A DNA stretch of 64,000 nucleotides from CAYQQJ01 sp964419935 (GTDB lineage Bacteria > Pseudomonadota > Gammaproteobacteria > Pseudomonadales > Cellvibrionaceae): NCBI GenBank assembly GCA_964419935.1, contig CAYQQJ010000019.1, positions 1 to 64,000 on the forward strand. The letters are read 5' to 3'. Positions 43,068-51,775 of this stretch are shown in pieces (position 1 is the stretch's first letter; every line of letters starts with the position of its first letter). A program made the position numbers and the translations under genes. The notes under the pieces are model-generated. The model was not told where the DNA came from. It saw only the letters and a list, made by a program, of their open reading frames with translations, and made no database searches.

Positions 43068-43268
43068 CCTAGCAGGCTGTTGAAAAAGTCTTTCAGCACC
43101 GCTCAAGGAGTTTGTCATCGGGATAACTCTTTCGAAACCCTCGCGGAAGGGACGCCGCGGGGGAGCTACAGGGATGTATTTATGCGTTTTCGAAAGAGTT
43201 ATCTCGATGACGAACGGGCAGCACATGCAAAGCCTAGCTGGAATCGAGTTTTTCAGCAGTCTGCTAGG
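43068..43268. mobile_element. 201-bp MITE-like element with nested inverted repeats
   Basis: Outer arms start CCTAGCAGGCTGTTGAAAAA (43068-43087) and end TTTTTCAGCAGTCTGCTAGG (43249-43268), matching at 18 of 20. Inner arms at 43114-43137 and 43188-43211 (GTCATCGGGATAACTC... / ...GAGTTATCTCGATGAC) match at 23 of 24. A CTAG four-mer at each edge may be the target duplication. It encodes nothing and lies between ribF and ileS. Confidence 0.75.
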
Positions 43269-43328
43269 TCCGATCAACACACCGCCACTTAATTAGTAAC
43301 TTTGAGCCCAACCAACAGCAGTGAACTC

Positions 43329-46133
43329 ATGACCGACTACAAGGCCACATTAAATCTTCCTGAAACTGCGTTCGCAATGAAGGCGAACCTCGCACAACGC
43401 GAGCCGAAAATGCTGGAGCATTGGCAAAAGGCCAAGCTGTATGAGCAGATCCGCAAGGCTCGTGCCGGGCGCGAGCAGTTTATTCTTCACGACGGCCCCC
43501 CCTACGCGAACGGTGATATTCACATCGGCCACGCGGTCAATAAAATCCTGAAAGACATTATCGTCAAGTCCAAGACGCTCAGCGGTTTTGATGCGCCTTA
43601 TGTCCCCGGCTGGGATTGCCACGGCCTGCCTATCGAGCATCAAGTTGAAAAGAAAATCGGCAAGGCAGGCGTAAAAGTTGACCATGACGTGTTTCGGCAA
43701 AAATGCCGCGAGTTTGCCCGCAAACAGGTCGACGGCCAGATGCGGGATTTTATTCGCTTGGGTGTGTTGGGTGACTGGGACAACCCTTACCTCACCATGG
43801 ATTTTAAAACCGAGGCGGATACTATTCGCGCGCTGGGCAAAATCGTGGACAACGGCCACCTGCACAAGGGTTTTAAGCCTGTGCATTGGAGCGTGGTGGG
43901 CGGCTCGGCCCTGGCGGAAGCGGAGGTGGAATATCAGGATAAAACGTCTTATTCGATCGACGTTCGTTTCCCCGTGGTGGACGAAGCCGAATTGACCAAA
44001 CGCATGGGCAGTTTGCAGGGTTCCGGCCCGGTTTCAGTTCTGATCTGGACGACTACGCCGTGGACGCTGCCGTCGAATCAGGCGGTCAGCGTGAATGGCG
44101 AGCTTGACTACGCGGTGATTCAGAACGGAGCGGAGCGTCTGCTGGTTGCCGAAGCGTTGATTGAATCCACCATGGCTCGATGCGGCCTGGAAAATTACAA
44201 TACAGTAGGTACTTGCAAAGGTTCGGACCTGGAAGGCCTGGAACTGCGGCATCCGTTTTATGACAAAACAGTGCCGGTACTGCTAGGCAGCCACGTTACC
44301 ACGGAAGCGGGTTCCGGCTGCGTTCACACGGCACCAGACCACGGTGTGGATGACTTTGTTGTTGGCCAGAAGTACGGCATAGGCACGCTCAACTATCTCG
44401 ATGATCACGGCATGTACCGCGATACTGTGCCGCTGTTTGCCGGGGTGCATGTTTATAAGGCTGATGACGCAGTTCTGGCTGTTTTGAAAGAAAAAGGCGC
44501 ACTGCTGCACGAATCGGAATTTGTACATAGTTATCCCCATTGCTGGCGAACCAAAACGCCGCTGATTTTCCGGGCGACGCCGCAGTGGTTTATCAGCATG
44601 AACCAGAATCACTTGCTGGATAACGTCAAGACCGCAGTGGATAACGTGGAATGGATACCGGAATGGGGCGAAGCGCGTATTCGCGGTATGTTGGCCTCAA
44701 GCCCCGATTGGTGCATCTCCCGACAGCGAACCTGGGGTGTACCTATCACCTTGTTCGTGCACAAGGACACTCAGGAATTGCACCCGGAAACATCACGGCT
44801 GATAGAAGAAGTGGCGAAACGGGTTGAGCTCAAGGGCATTGACGCTTGGTTCGAGACGGACAGCAAAGAGTTGCTTGGTGATGACGCCGAGCACTATCAA
44901 AAGGTGACGGATACGTTGGATGTCTGGTTCGATTCCGGTGTAACCCATTTCACCGTGCTGGGCCAACGTGACAACCTGCGTTATCCCGCAGACCTGTACC
45001 TGGAAGGCTCTGATCAGCATCGAGGCTGGTTCCAGTCCTCGCTGAAAACGGCCATGGCAATCAACAATTCAGCGCCTTATAAACAAGTGCTGACTCACGG
45101 TTTTGCCGTGGATGCCCAAGGACACAAGATGTCCAAATCTGTGGGTAACGTGGTGCCGCCGCAGAAGGTGATGAACGACTTGGGAGCAGATGTACTGCGC
45201 CTGTGGGTGGCGGCGACGGATTTCTCCGGTGATATGAGTGTATCCGATGAGATCCTCAAGCGCACGGCGGACTCCTACCGCCGCTTGCGCAACACCGCGC
45301 GCTTCATGTTATCCAATTTAGCGGGTTTCGAACCCAGTGAACACGCCATGGCGTTCGACGACATGCTGGCGCTGGACCGCTGGGCCGTGGACCGCGCCGG
45401 CGCCCTGCAGGAAGAACTGCTGCAAGCTTACGACCGCTATCAGTTCCACCACATTTACCAGAAACTGCACAATTTTTGTGTGGTGGATATGGGTGGGTTT
45501 TACCTGGATATCATCAAGGACCGCCAATACACCACCCAGGCCAACAGCCTGCCGCGCCGTTCCGCGCAGACGGCGCTGTACCATATTGTTGAAGCCTTCG
45601 CGCGCTGGATAGCGCCAATCCTGTCGTTCACGGCAGACGAGCTTTGGCAGGAAATTCCCGGCCAGCGTGAGGCGTTTGTTTTTACCGCCGAATGGTATGA
45701 ATTGCCTCGCCTACCGGCGGATGCGGCGCTGGGCAATGAGTACTGGCAGTTCGTCATGGACGTAAAAGCGGCGGTGAACAAGGCGCTGGAAGCCAAGCGA
45801 AACGCCGGTGAAGTAGGAAAATCCCTGGCGGCAGAAGTGACCTTGTACAGCAGCGAACCGGTTGCCGAAAAGCTTCGTTTATTGGGCGACGAATTGCGCT
45901 TTGTGCTGATTACATCCAGCGCTAAAGTGAAGCCAGCGAGCGAAGCGGATGCCGCCGTGATAACCACCGACGTGGAAGGTTTGGCAGTCAAGGTTGACGC
46001 GTCGCCATACACCAAATGTGCGCGCTGCTGGCATCACCTGGAAGATGTTGGGCGTCACGCCGAGCACCCCGAATTGTGCGGGCGCTGCGTCGACAATGTC
46101 GATGGCGCGGGTGAGGCACGCTCTTATGCCTGA
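43329..46133 (+). CDS. ileS: isoleucyl-tRNA synthetase IleS
   Basis: IleS charges tRNA-Ile and edits mischarged valine. ATG 43329 gives MTDYKATLNLPETAFAMKAN, matching E. coli MSDYKSTLNLPET; an in-frame TTG at 43302 is less likely. The HIGH motif is at residues 65-68 (NGDIHIGHA) and KMSKS at 600-604. The editing domain has WTTTPWTLPSNQAV. The C-terminal zinc finger reads CARCWHH...CGRCVDN. Length 934 aa is normal. The stop overlaps the lspA start by 8 bases. The MITE-like element lies directly upstream, so any readthrough from ribF must pass it. Confidence 0.97.
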   Translation: MTDYKATLNLPETAFAMKANLAQREPKMLEHWQKAKLYEQIRKARAGREQFILHDGPPYANGDIHIGHAVNKILKDIIVKSKTLSGFDAPYVPGWDCHGLPIEHQVEKKIGKAGVKVDHDVFRQKCREFARKQVDGQMRDFIRLGVLGDWDNPYLTMDFKTEADTIRALGKIVDNGHLHKGFKPVHWSVVGGSALAEAEVEYQDKTSYSIDVRFPVVDEAELTKRMGSLQGSGPVSVLIWTTTPWTLPSNQAVSVNGELDYAVIQNGAERLLVAEALIESTMARCGLENYNTVGTCKGSDLEGLELRHPFYDKTVPVLLGSHVTTEAGSGCVHTAPDHGVDDFVVGQKYGIGTLNYLDDHGMYRDTVPLFAGVHVYKADDAVLAVLKEKGALLHESEFVHSYPHCWRTKTPLIFRATPQWFISMNQNHLLDNVKTAVDNVEWIPEWGEARIRGMLASSPDWCISRQRTWGVPITLFVHKDTQELHPETSRLIEEVAKRVELKGIDAWFETDSKELLGDDAEHYQKVTDTLDVWFDSGVTHFTVLGQRDNLRYPADLYLEGSDQHRGWFQSSLKTAMAINNSAPYKQVLTHGFAVDAQGHKMSKSVGNVVPPQKVMNDLGADVLRLWVAATDFSGDMSVSDEILKRTADSYRRLRNTARFMLSNLAGFEPSEHAMAFDDMLALDRWAVDRAGALQEELLQAYDRYQFHHIYQKLHNFCVVDMGGFYLDIIKDRQYTTQANSLPRRSAQTALYHIVEAFARWIAPILSFTADELWQEIPGQREAFVFTAEWYELPRLPADAALGNEYWQFVMDVKAAVNKALEAKRNAGEVGKSLAAEVTLYSSEPVAEKLRLLGDELRFVLITSSAKVKPASEADAAVITTDVEGLAVKVDASPYTKCARCWHHLEDVGRHAEHPELCGRCVDNVDGAGEARSYA

Positions 46134-46647
46134 TATGAACCCAGCAACAGAGCAAACGAGAGCCAGTTGGCAACAACTGCCCTGGAAATGGTACGGGCTC
46201 GCTGCTGTATTGCTTATTCTGGATCAATTAACCAAGCACTGGGCCGTGGCTGGCTTGGCGTACAATGCACCGGTGGAACTCACCAGCTTCTTCAACCTGA
46301 CTCTGCGCTACAATTACGGTGCTGCGTTCAGTTTTCTGCACGATGCAGGCGGCTGGCAGCGCTGGCTGTTTGGCATTATTGCCGGTGGTGTGAGCATTTT
46401 TATCATTGGTTGGTTGGCGCGCTTGAAACGAGAGCAGTGGGTGGAGTCCCTGGCGCTTGCCTGTATTCTCAGTGGCGCGTTGGGGAACCTCTACGACCGC
46501 ATCGTCCTTGGCTATGTGGTTGATTTCATCGAGGTGCATTACCAGAACCATTATTGGCCCGCATTCAACATTGCGGATTCCGCTATCACCATAGGCGCAG
46601 GCCTGTTGATACTCGACATGTTCAGAAGCAAGCAAACTCATGAGTGA
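46126..46647 (+). CDS. lspA: lipoprotein signal peptidase LspA
   Basis: LspA removes signal peptides from diacylated prolipoproteins in the inner membrane. Four membrane helices are visible. The two catalytic Asp residues lie in GNLYDRIVLGYVVDFIEV and FNIADSAITIG. The N-terminal DQLTKHW motif is also typical. ATG 46126 (with GAGG 9 nt upstream) overlaps the ileS stop by 8 bases; ATG 46135 is an alternative. Length is 173 aa. A substrate in this window is BamD. Confidence 0.96.
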   Translation: MPDMNPATEQTRASWQQLPWKWYGLAAVLLILDQLTKHWAVAGLAYNAPVELTSFFNLTLRYNYGAAFSFLHDAGGWQRWLFGIIAGGVSIFIIGWLARLKREQWVESLALACILSGALGNLYDRIVLGYVVDFIEVHYQNHYWPAFNIADSAITIGAGLLILDMFRSKQTHE

Positions 46648-47089
46648 TCTAACCGTAGGCCCGGGCACGCAAGTGACCCTGCATTTCACCCTGAAATTGT
46701 CTGACGGCGAAGTGGTAGATACCACCGTCGAACGGGAGCCACCCACGTTCGTGGTGGGTGATGGCAACCTGTTGCCGGGGTTTGAAAAAGCCCTGTTTGG
46801 TCTGGCCGTAGGGGCCAAGGATCATTTCATCATCACACCGGAAGACGGCTTCGGCCGGCCAAACCCCAACAATGTTCAACAGATTCCGCGGGATCAGTTC
46901 CCCAAGGATATGGAGTTGGCCAAAGGCTTGATGGTCTCATTCGCGGATGCCAAGAACGCGGAACTGCCCGGCGTGATTGCCGAAGTCACCGAAAGTCAGG
47001 TACACGTTGACTTCAACCATCCATTGGCCGGCCGAGATATCACCTTTGAAGTGGAGATACTTGACGTGAGCCCGGCGACGACGCATTAG
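46640..47089 (+). CDS. fkpB: FKBP-type peptidyl-prolyl isomerase FkpB (SlpA)
   Basis: FkpB is a small ribosome-associated or cytoplasmic isomerase and chaperone. The FKBP strands flank an inserted-in-flap domain: VTLHFTLKLSDGEVVDTT, GNLLPGFEKALFGLAVGAK, then PEDGFGRPNPNNVQQIPRDQF (insert), and the end VDFNHPLAGRDITFEVEIL. It is 149 aa long and overlaps lspA by 8 bases. The ileS-lspA-fkpB-ispH order is standard in gammaproteobacteria. Confidence 0.95.
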   Translation: MSDLTVGPGTQVTLHFTLKLSDGEVVDTTVEREPPTFVVGDGNLLPGFEKALFGLAVGAKDHFIITPEDGFGRPNPNNVQQIPRDQFPKDMELAKGLMVSFADAKNAELPGVIAEVTESQVHVDFNHPLAGRDITFEVEILDVSPATTH

Positions 47090-47129
47090 TTGGAGCTTCA
47101 AGCGACAAGCCGCAAGCTAGAAGATCTAA

Positions 47130-47164
47130 GGGAAAAGGGAAAAGGGAAAAGGGAAAAGGGAAAA
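47130..47164 (+). repeat. five perfect GGGAAAA heptamers, with a complementary tract downstream
   Basis: GGGAAAA is repeated five times without error. The complementary tract TTTTCCCTTTTCCC lies at 47280-47293, so the transcript between fkpB and ispH could form a long purine-pyrimidine stem. A degenerate class-2 REP (47183-47203) sits in the loop. An AGCGACAAGCCGCAAGC short-repeat block (47101-47117) precedes the array. Confidence 0.75.
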
Positions 47165-47368
47165 GAAAAGGTGCTCGAACCTGTGGGGCGGGTATTGCCC
47201 ACCAAAACGTTATTAATGGGTAGAGAAGAAAGAACAGAGTGAAAAAAAACCAAGAGAAAACGAGAAGGTCAGCATAATCTTTTCCCTTTTCCCTTTCTCT
47301 GTTCCCCCAAATCACCAAATTCCACCGTTCGCATACCTATATGCGAACCATCATCGAAGTGAGCCACC

Positions 47369-48301
47369 ATGGAAATCAAACTTGCTAACCCCCGCGGTTT
47401 TTGCGCTGGCGTCGACCGAGCGATTGATATCGTTAATCGAGCATTGGACGTTTTCGGGGCACCTATTTATGTGCGTCACGAGGTGGTACACAACAAGTTC
47501 GTGGTGGAAACCTTGCGGGAAAGGGGGGCGGTGTTTGTCGATGAGCTCGACGCCGTGCCGGATGACGTCATCGTCATATTCAGTGCTCACGGTGTTTCTC
47601 AAGCGGTACGCAATGAGGCCGACCGCCGGGGATTGAAGGTATTCGACGCGACTTGTCCGTTGGTCACCAAGGTTCATATGGAAGTGGTCAAATACAGCCG
47701 TGACGGCTGGGAGTGCATCCTGATTGGTCACGCTGGCCATCCCGAGGTGGAAGGCACCATGGGGCAGTACAATAAGGCAAAAGGCGGTTCCATCTACCTG
47801 GTGGAAGACGAGGCCGATGTCGCCAACCTGGAAGTGCGCGACCCACAGAAAGTCGCCTATGTGACTCAAACAACCCTGTCCATGGATGACACCGCACGGG
47901 TCATCGACGCACTGCGCGCCCGGTTCCCAAATATTGAGGGCCCTCGCAAGAATGATATCTGCTACGCCACCCAAAATCGTCAGGACGCCGTCAAACAACT
48001 GGCACTGGAGTGCGACATGGTGCTGGTGGTTGGCTCTCCAAACAGCTCGAACTCCAACCGCTTGCGTGAGCTTGCCGAGCGGTGTGGCGCGGTAGCGTAC
48101 CTGATAGATGGCCCCGAAGATCTCGACAAAAGCTGGTTTGAGAGCAAACCCAAGGTTGGCATTACCGCTGGAGCCTCTGCGCCGGAAATACTGGTACGGG
48201 ATGTGATTTCAGGGCTGGAGGCGATGGGCGCCAAAGTTCCGGTAGAACTGCAAGGTCGGCCGGAGAACATCAGCTTTTCTTTGCCGAAGGAATTACGGTA
48301 A
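47369..48301 (+). CDS. ispH: 4-hydroxy-3-methylbut-2-enyl diphosphate reductase IspH
   Basis: IspH carries out the last step of the MEP isoprenoid pathway, giving IPP and DMAPP. Three cysteines bind the iron-sulfur cluster: Cys12 (NPRGFCAGVDRAI), Cys96 (FDATCPLVTK) and Cys198 (DICYATQNRQ). His41 and the HGVSQAV segment contact substrate. Length is 310 aa. It is separated from fkpB by 279 bases of repeats, so it may be expressed on its own. Its end converges with fimT, with 11 bases between the stops. Confidence 0.97.
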   Translation: MEIKLANPRGFCAGVDRAIDIVNRALDVFGAPIYVRHEVVHNKFVVETLRERGAVFVDELDAVPDDVIVIFSAHGVSQAVRNEADRRGLKVFDATCPLVTKVHMEVVKYSRDGWECILIGHAGHPEVEGTMGQYNKAKGGSIYLVEDEADVANLEVRDPQKVAYVTQTTLSMDDTARVIDALRARFPNIEGPRKNDICYATQNRQDAVKQLALECDMVLVVGSPNSSNSNRLRELAERCGAVAYLIDGPEDLDKSWFESKPKVGITAGASAPEILVRDVISGLEAMGAKVPVELQGRPENISFSLPKELR

Positions 48302-48312
48302 TTATTTACCGG

Positions 48313-48822
48313 CTAGGCTGATTGGCAGCTCGGGTTGCTGATTTTAGACATTCTTGTTCGCCCGCCTCGCGATAAAACGAGCTCGTAACCAGGACCTGTC
48401 CCGGTGGGACATATGGTGAAAGTGCCTGCCTGGAACGCGCCATTCATTTTTTTGCTCTCTCCGGTGCCAACAAAAGAAACGTAGGTGCTGATCGGACCAT
48501 TTGCGTGAATGTGAGCTTTGAGCGGAGCCTGTTGCTGAACAAGCAGGCGTTCATCAGGTTCACGGGTACCATTTCGGTTGTTATCGTCAAAAACTTCCCA
48601 GCCATCTTGCCAGCTGCCCAATTTGCGAAGGGTGGCGCGGCTATTACTGCGTACGGCGGTATTACGGGCCAGTTGTATGGCACCGAACAGCTCGAGCGCA
48701 GCTGTTTCTGTGCGGTTGTTTTGAATTTGTTGTGACAGACTTGGCAGGCCGACCATCATTATAAGTGACATGATGGTTAGGGTGACGAGCAGTTCCAATA
48801 GTGTAAAGCCATGGTTTTGCAT
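48313..48822 (-). CDS. fimT: GspH/FimT family minor pilin
   Basis: This is a type IV pilin-like protein of the GspH/FimT family. The short leader MQNHG is cut before FTLLELLVTLTIMSLIMMVG, which includes Glu5. The family strand pattern follows: ELFGAIQLARNTAVRSN, then WQDGWEVFDDNNRNG, and TICPTGTG before a C-terminal Cys. It is encoded opposite the fimU operon and converges with ispH. P. aeruginosa likewise has fimT beside fimU. It probably helps prime pilus assembly or stands in for FimU; which is not known. Confidence 0.88.
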   Translation of the reverse strand: MQNHGFTLLELLVTLTIMSLIMMVGLPSLSQQIQNNRTETAALELFGAIQLARNTAVRSNSRATLRKLGSWQDGWEVFDDNNRNGTREPDERLLVQQQAPLKAHIHANGPISTYVSFVGTGESKKMNGAFQAGTFTICPTGTGPGYELVLSRGGRTRMSKISNPSCQSA

Positions 48823-49104
48823 GGGGTATCCCTCCGTGGATATTAGGTTGATTCACCAGGCCATCTTGGCCTTGTTGTGGAAAATGGTATAAGGCACTAC
48901 CGTTCAGCCGGCAACCATGACCTTGTATCGCTCACACAAGCGATTCTCCGACAGTGGCTGTCAAGCTGAAGTAAGATAAGTGGGGCAAACTATAAGATTT
49001 CACGAGGCGCACGTCCAGCCTTGATCTGGAACCTTTTCTTCTAAATCGGGCTTACGTTTATTCGAACGCGGAAAGGGCGCGTTAAATCCGGGGCACTCAA
49101 TTTT
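48823..49104. other. divergent fimT-fimU promoter region (282 bp)
   Basis: No gene is present. I see no convincing sigma-70 or sigma-54 box pair. A TCGCTCACACAAGCGA partial palindrome at 48928-48943 is the only notable motif. Confidence 0.4.
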
Positions 49105-49680
49105 ATGCGCAAGCAACAACAAGCATTTACGTTAATCGAGCTAATGGTGACACTTGCAGTGTTAGCGATTGTATTGGCGGTGGCTATTCCAAGCTTTAAT
49201 ACCCAGATCCAGAACAATCGCTCGCTGGCATTGGGTGAAGATTTCACTACAGCATTGAGTTTTGCCCGTAGCGAAGCTGTGAAACGCGGGGGACCAGTGA
49301 CTTTGTGCGCGAGTAACGCAGCCCAGGCCGATTGCGGCAACGATTGGGATAACGGCTGGTTAATAGCCGTTGATGCAGCCGATGAGACGGCGGCTGCCCC
49401 CAGTGTGGACAGCGCAGATGACATTTTGCGGGTTTGGGATACGCCCCCAGATAACGCAGTTATAACTGTGCAACGAACAGACAGCGATGGCAGTAACGGT
49501 ACGGCAACGAGCTTCATACGTTTCACCGGCATGGGAACTCTGGCGCGCATAAACAATGAAGCGAAATCGGCTAAGGTAGTCGCTCACACAGAAGGGTGCA
49601 CCGGCGAGTCACAGCAGACGGTGGTTGTTGGTGTGGCAGGTTTGGTTCGGGTTTCACGCACTGCATGCCCGACTCAATAG
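49105..49680 (+). CDS. fimU: minor pilin FimU (GspH/FimT family)
   Basis: FimU is a minor pilin of the tip-priming complex and links PilV, PilW and PilX to the major pilin. The leader reads MRKQQQA and cleavage would precede FTLIELMVTLAVLAIVLAVA. The -1 residue is Ala, where nearly all type IV prepilins have Gly. The family blocks SFARSEAVKRGGPVTLCAS and NDWDNGWLI follow, and two cysteines lie near the end. It is the first gene of fimU-pilV-pilW-pilX-pilY1-pilE. Length is 191 aa. Confidence 0.9.
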   Translation: MRKQQQAFTLIELMVTLAVLAIVLAVAIPSFNTQIQNNRSLALGEDFTTALSFARSEAVKRGGPVTLCASNAAQADCGNDWDNGWLIAVDAADETAAAPSVDSADDILRVWDTPPDNAVITVQRTDSDGSNGTATSFIRFTGMGTLARINNEAKSAKVVAHTEGCTGESQQTVVVGVAGLVRVSRTACPTQ

Positions 49681-49699
49681 TGGTTTTGGAGAATAGAGA

Positions 49700-50149
49700 A
49701 TGTTGAAGCGTGGATCTGGCAAAACACAGCAAGGCGTGGGGCTGATTGAAGTGATGGTGACAGTGTTGCTTTTGTCCACATCTCTGTTGGCGTTGGCTGC
49801 ACTGCAGAACCGGTCATTGCAGTTCAATCATGAAGCTTATCTGCGTTCCCAGGCTAATATTTTGGCCTACGACATTATTGATCGCGTCCGCATTAACCGG
49901 AGCAACGCGACGGACTACAGTTTGGACTTTGGCGATGACGCCACTGGCAGTTCCCTCGCCGACACGGATCTAAAAGCCTGGAGTGACAACATTGCAGGGA
50001 CCTTACCCGGCGGTGAGGGCGAGATCGAGTGTGTTGCCGCGACGGAAGTTTGTACCGTCAGCCTCCGCTGGGTTGAAGCCGATATTGCCGACACCGGTGA
50101 CGATGGCGAAGGGACCACCACAACCTTTACCTACCAAACGCGTTTTTAA
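49700..50149 (+). CDS. pilV: type IV pilus minor pilin PilV
   Basis: PilV is part of the minor pilin core complex. The leader ends QQG before VGLIEVMVTVLLLSTSLLAL; Glu5 is present. The block ALAALQNRSLQFNHEAYLRS then ANILAYDIIDRVRINRS is characteristic of PilV. The C-terminal domain is small and holds two cysteines (ECVAATEVCTVSLRW). At 149 aa it is close to the Pseudomonas length. It begins 19 bases after fimU. Confidence 0.92.
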   Translation: MLKRGSGKTQQGVGLIEVMVTVLLLSTSLLALAALQNRSLQFNHEAYLRSQANILAYDIIDRVRINRSNATDYSLDFGDDATGSSLADTDLKAWSDNIAGTLPGGEGEIECVAATEVCTVSLRWVEADIADTGDDGEGTTTTFTYQTRF

Positions 50150-50162
50150 AGGATTCAGGATC

Positions 50163-51176
50163 ATGCGCAAGCAACAAGGCTTATCCCTGATCGAGTTGAT
50201 GATTTCAATCACGATCGGCCTCATATTGATGACCGGTGTGGTGCAGCTCTTTTTGTCCAGCAAGACAACTTTTGCCACTCAGCAAGCGATGTCTCGCATC
50301 CAGGAGACTGGTCGCCTGGCCATAGATTTTATGGCGCGGGATATTCGTATGGCGGGTTACATGGGGTGCGTCAGTCGTGGTACAACAAATATAATAAATG
50401 GGTTGGAAACAACCACTGATTATCTTTTCGACTTTAGCGTTCCTCTGGTGGGCTACACCTCTGGCGGTACAACACAGGCATCTGATCCTATCGGTGGAGT
50501 AGCCGAGAAAAATACCGATTACTTGATAGTGCGTCGTGCAGGGTCCGAGTCTATGCCTATCATTGCAGATACTAATCATGGTGGAGGTATGAACGCTAAT
50601 ATCGATGTGAGTGTCGCGGGAGCCGATCAAACATGTGCGGGCAATCTCTGTGATAACGACACTGCCATCATTTCTGACTGCGCCCAGGGGCGTATCTTTC
50701 GGGTTAACGGTATAGGGAGTATCGGTAATGGTGATGATGTGCGAATAAATCATTCTAACGGAAAGAAAGTCAAGCCAAGTAATATTGATAATAATCTCGG
50801 AGGGCAGCAATTTGGCGCCGGTGCCGAGGTGATAAAGTTGAGTACCATTGCATTCTTTATTTCAGATAGTGGAGTTACCGGTGAGCCAGCTTTGTGGCAG
50901 CGCATTGATGACGAGGCATATGAGCTTTTAGAGGGAGTTGAAGATATGAGCCTTACATATGGCACCAATGGTAACTATGCAGTTGCTGCTTCGGTTACGG
51001 ATTGGGACGCCGTTGACAGCGTCCGTATTGAGCTTCTGGTGCGAAGCATCGAAGACAATGTGATTCCCGACCCACAACCATACACATTTGAGGCGGCGGT
51101 TGTGTCTGATCCGGGTGACCGGCGTATGCGACAGGTGTTTTCCAGTACCGTCGCTATCCGAAATCGGCTGCAATAA
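50163..51176 (+). CDS. pilW: type IV pilus minor pilin PilW
   Basis: PilW is the largest core minor pilin. ATG 50163 follows AAGGATTCAGGA and gives MRKQQG, with cleavage before LSLIELMISITIGLILMTGV; a longer frame runs inside pilV and is rejected. Family blocks are QLFLSSKTTFATQQAMSRIQ, ETGRLAIDFMARDIRMAGYM-like text (here GRLAIDFMARDIRMAGYMGC) and, near the end, VRIELLVRS. The length of 337 aa is normal. It lies 13 bases after pilV and 20 before pilX. Confidence 0.93.
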   Translation: MRKQQGLSLIELMISITIGLILMTGVVQLFLSSKTTFATQQAMSRIQETGRLAIDFMARDIRMAGYMGCVSRGTTNIINGLETTTDYLFDFSVPLVGYTSGGTTQASDPIGGVAEKNTDYLIVRRAGSESMPIIADTNHGGGMNANIDVSVAGADQTCAGNLCDNDTAIISDCAQGRIFRVNGIGSIGNGDDVRINHSNGKKVKPSNIDNNLGGQQFGAGAEVIKLSTIAFFISDSGVTGEPALWQRIDDEAYELLEGVEDMSLTYGTNGNYAVAASVTDWDAVDSVRIELLVRSIEDNVIPDPQPYTFEAAVVSDPGDRRMRQVFSSTVAIRNRLQ

Positions 51177-51196
51177 TCGGTAAAGGTTAAGCAAAT

Positions 51197-51754
51197 ATGA
51201 CGACTAAAAAGTTTTCCGGTTGTACACCCTCTGTATTCTCTCAACAGGGAGCTGTTTTGATCGTCGGTTTGATAATGTTGTTACTGATGACCATTGTTGG
51301 ACTGGCGGCAATTCGCGGTAGTGGGCTGCAAGAAATGATGGCGGGCAACATGCGAGATCGCAACTTAGCATTCCAATCCGCGGAAGCCGGTTTGCGCGCC
51401 GGAGAAGATATTCTCGACGCGGCCACATTGCCCGCATTTGATGGCACCCAAGTTGGAATGTACGAAGATCTGAATCAGCCTGGTTCGAACCCAGGAGCAG
51501 TAAGTAGCTGGGTAGCTGCTGATTGGGGGGGCAATTCTGTAGAAACATCTATGGATTTTGCGGCTGTAGCGGACGCTCCTCGATATGTTATTGAGCGGCT
51601 TGAAACACTGATTCCGGCAGGGTCGGATGGCGGTGCGGTTGATTTCGAAAGCCAGCTTAATGCGGAAGAAGTTATCTATTATCGCGTCACTAGTAGGGGT
51701 GTCGGTGGAAGTGTAACCTCTGAAGTGATTCTCCAATCTACGGTTAAGCCTTAG
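51197..51754 (+). CDS. pilX: type IV pilus assembly protein PilX
   Basis: PilX is a minor pilin of the tip complex. The leader ends QQG before AVLIVGLIMLLLMTIVGLAA; like other PilX proteins it lacks Glu5. The diagnostic block GSGLQEMMAGNMRDRNLAFQ then SAEAGLRAGE follows. The C-terminal half is not strongly conserved. At 185 aa it has the Pseudomonas length. It lies 20 bases after pilW and 21 before pilY1. Confidence 0.93.
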   Translation: MTTKKFSGCTPSVFSQQGAVLIVGLIMLLLMTIVGLAAIRGSGLQEMMAGNMRDRNLAFQSAEAGLRAGEDILDAATLPAFDGTQVGMYEDLNQPGSNPGAVSSWVAADWGGNSVETSMDFAAVADAPRYVIERLETLIPAGSDGGAVDFESQLNAEEVIYYRVTSRGVGGSVTSEVILQSTVKP

Positions 51755-51775
51755 TTTCGGGTGGGAGTAGGAATA

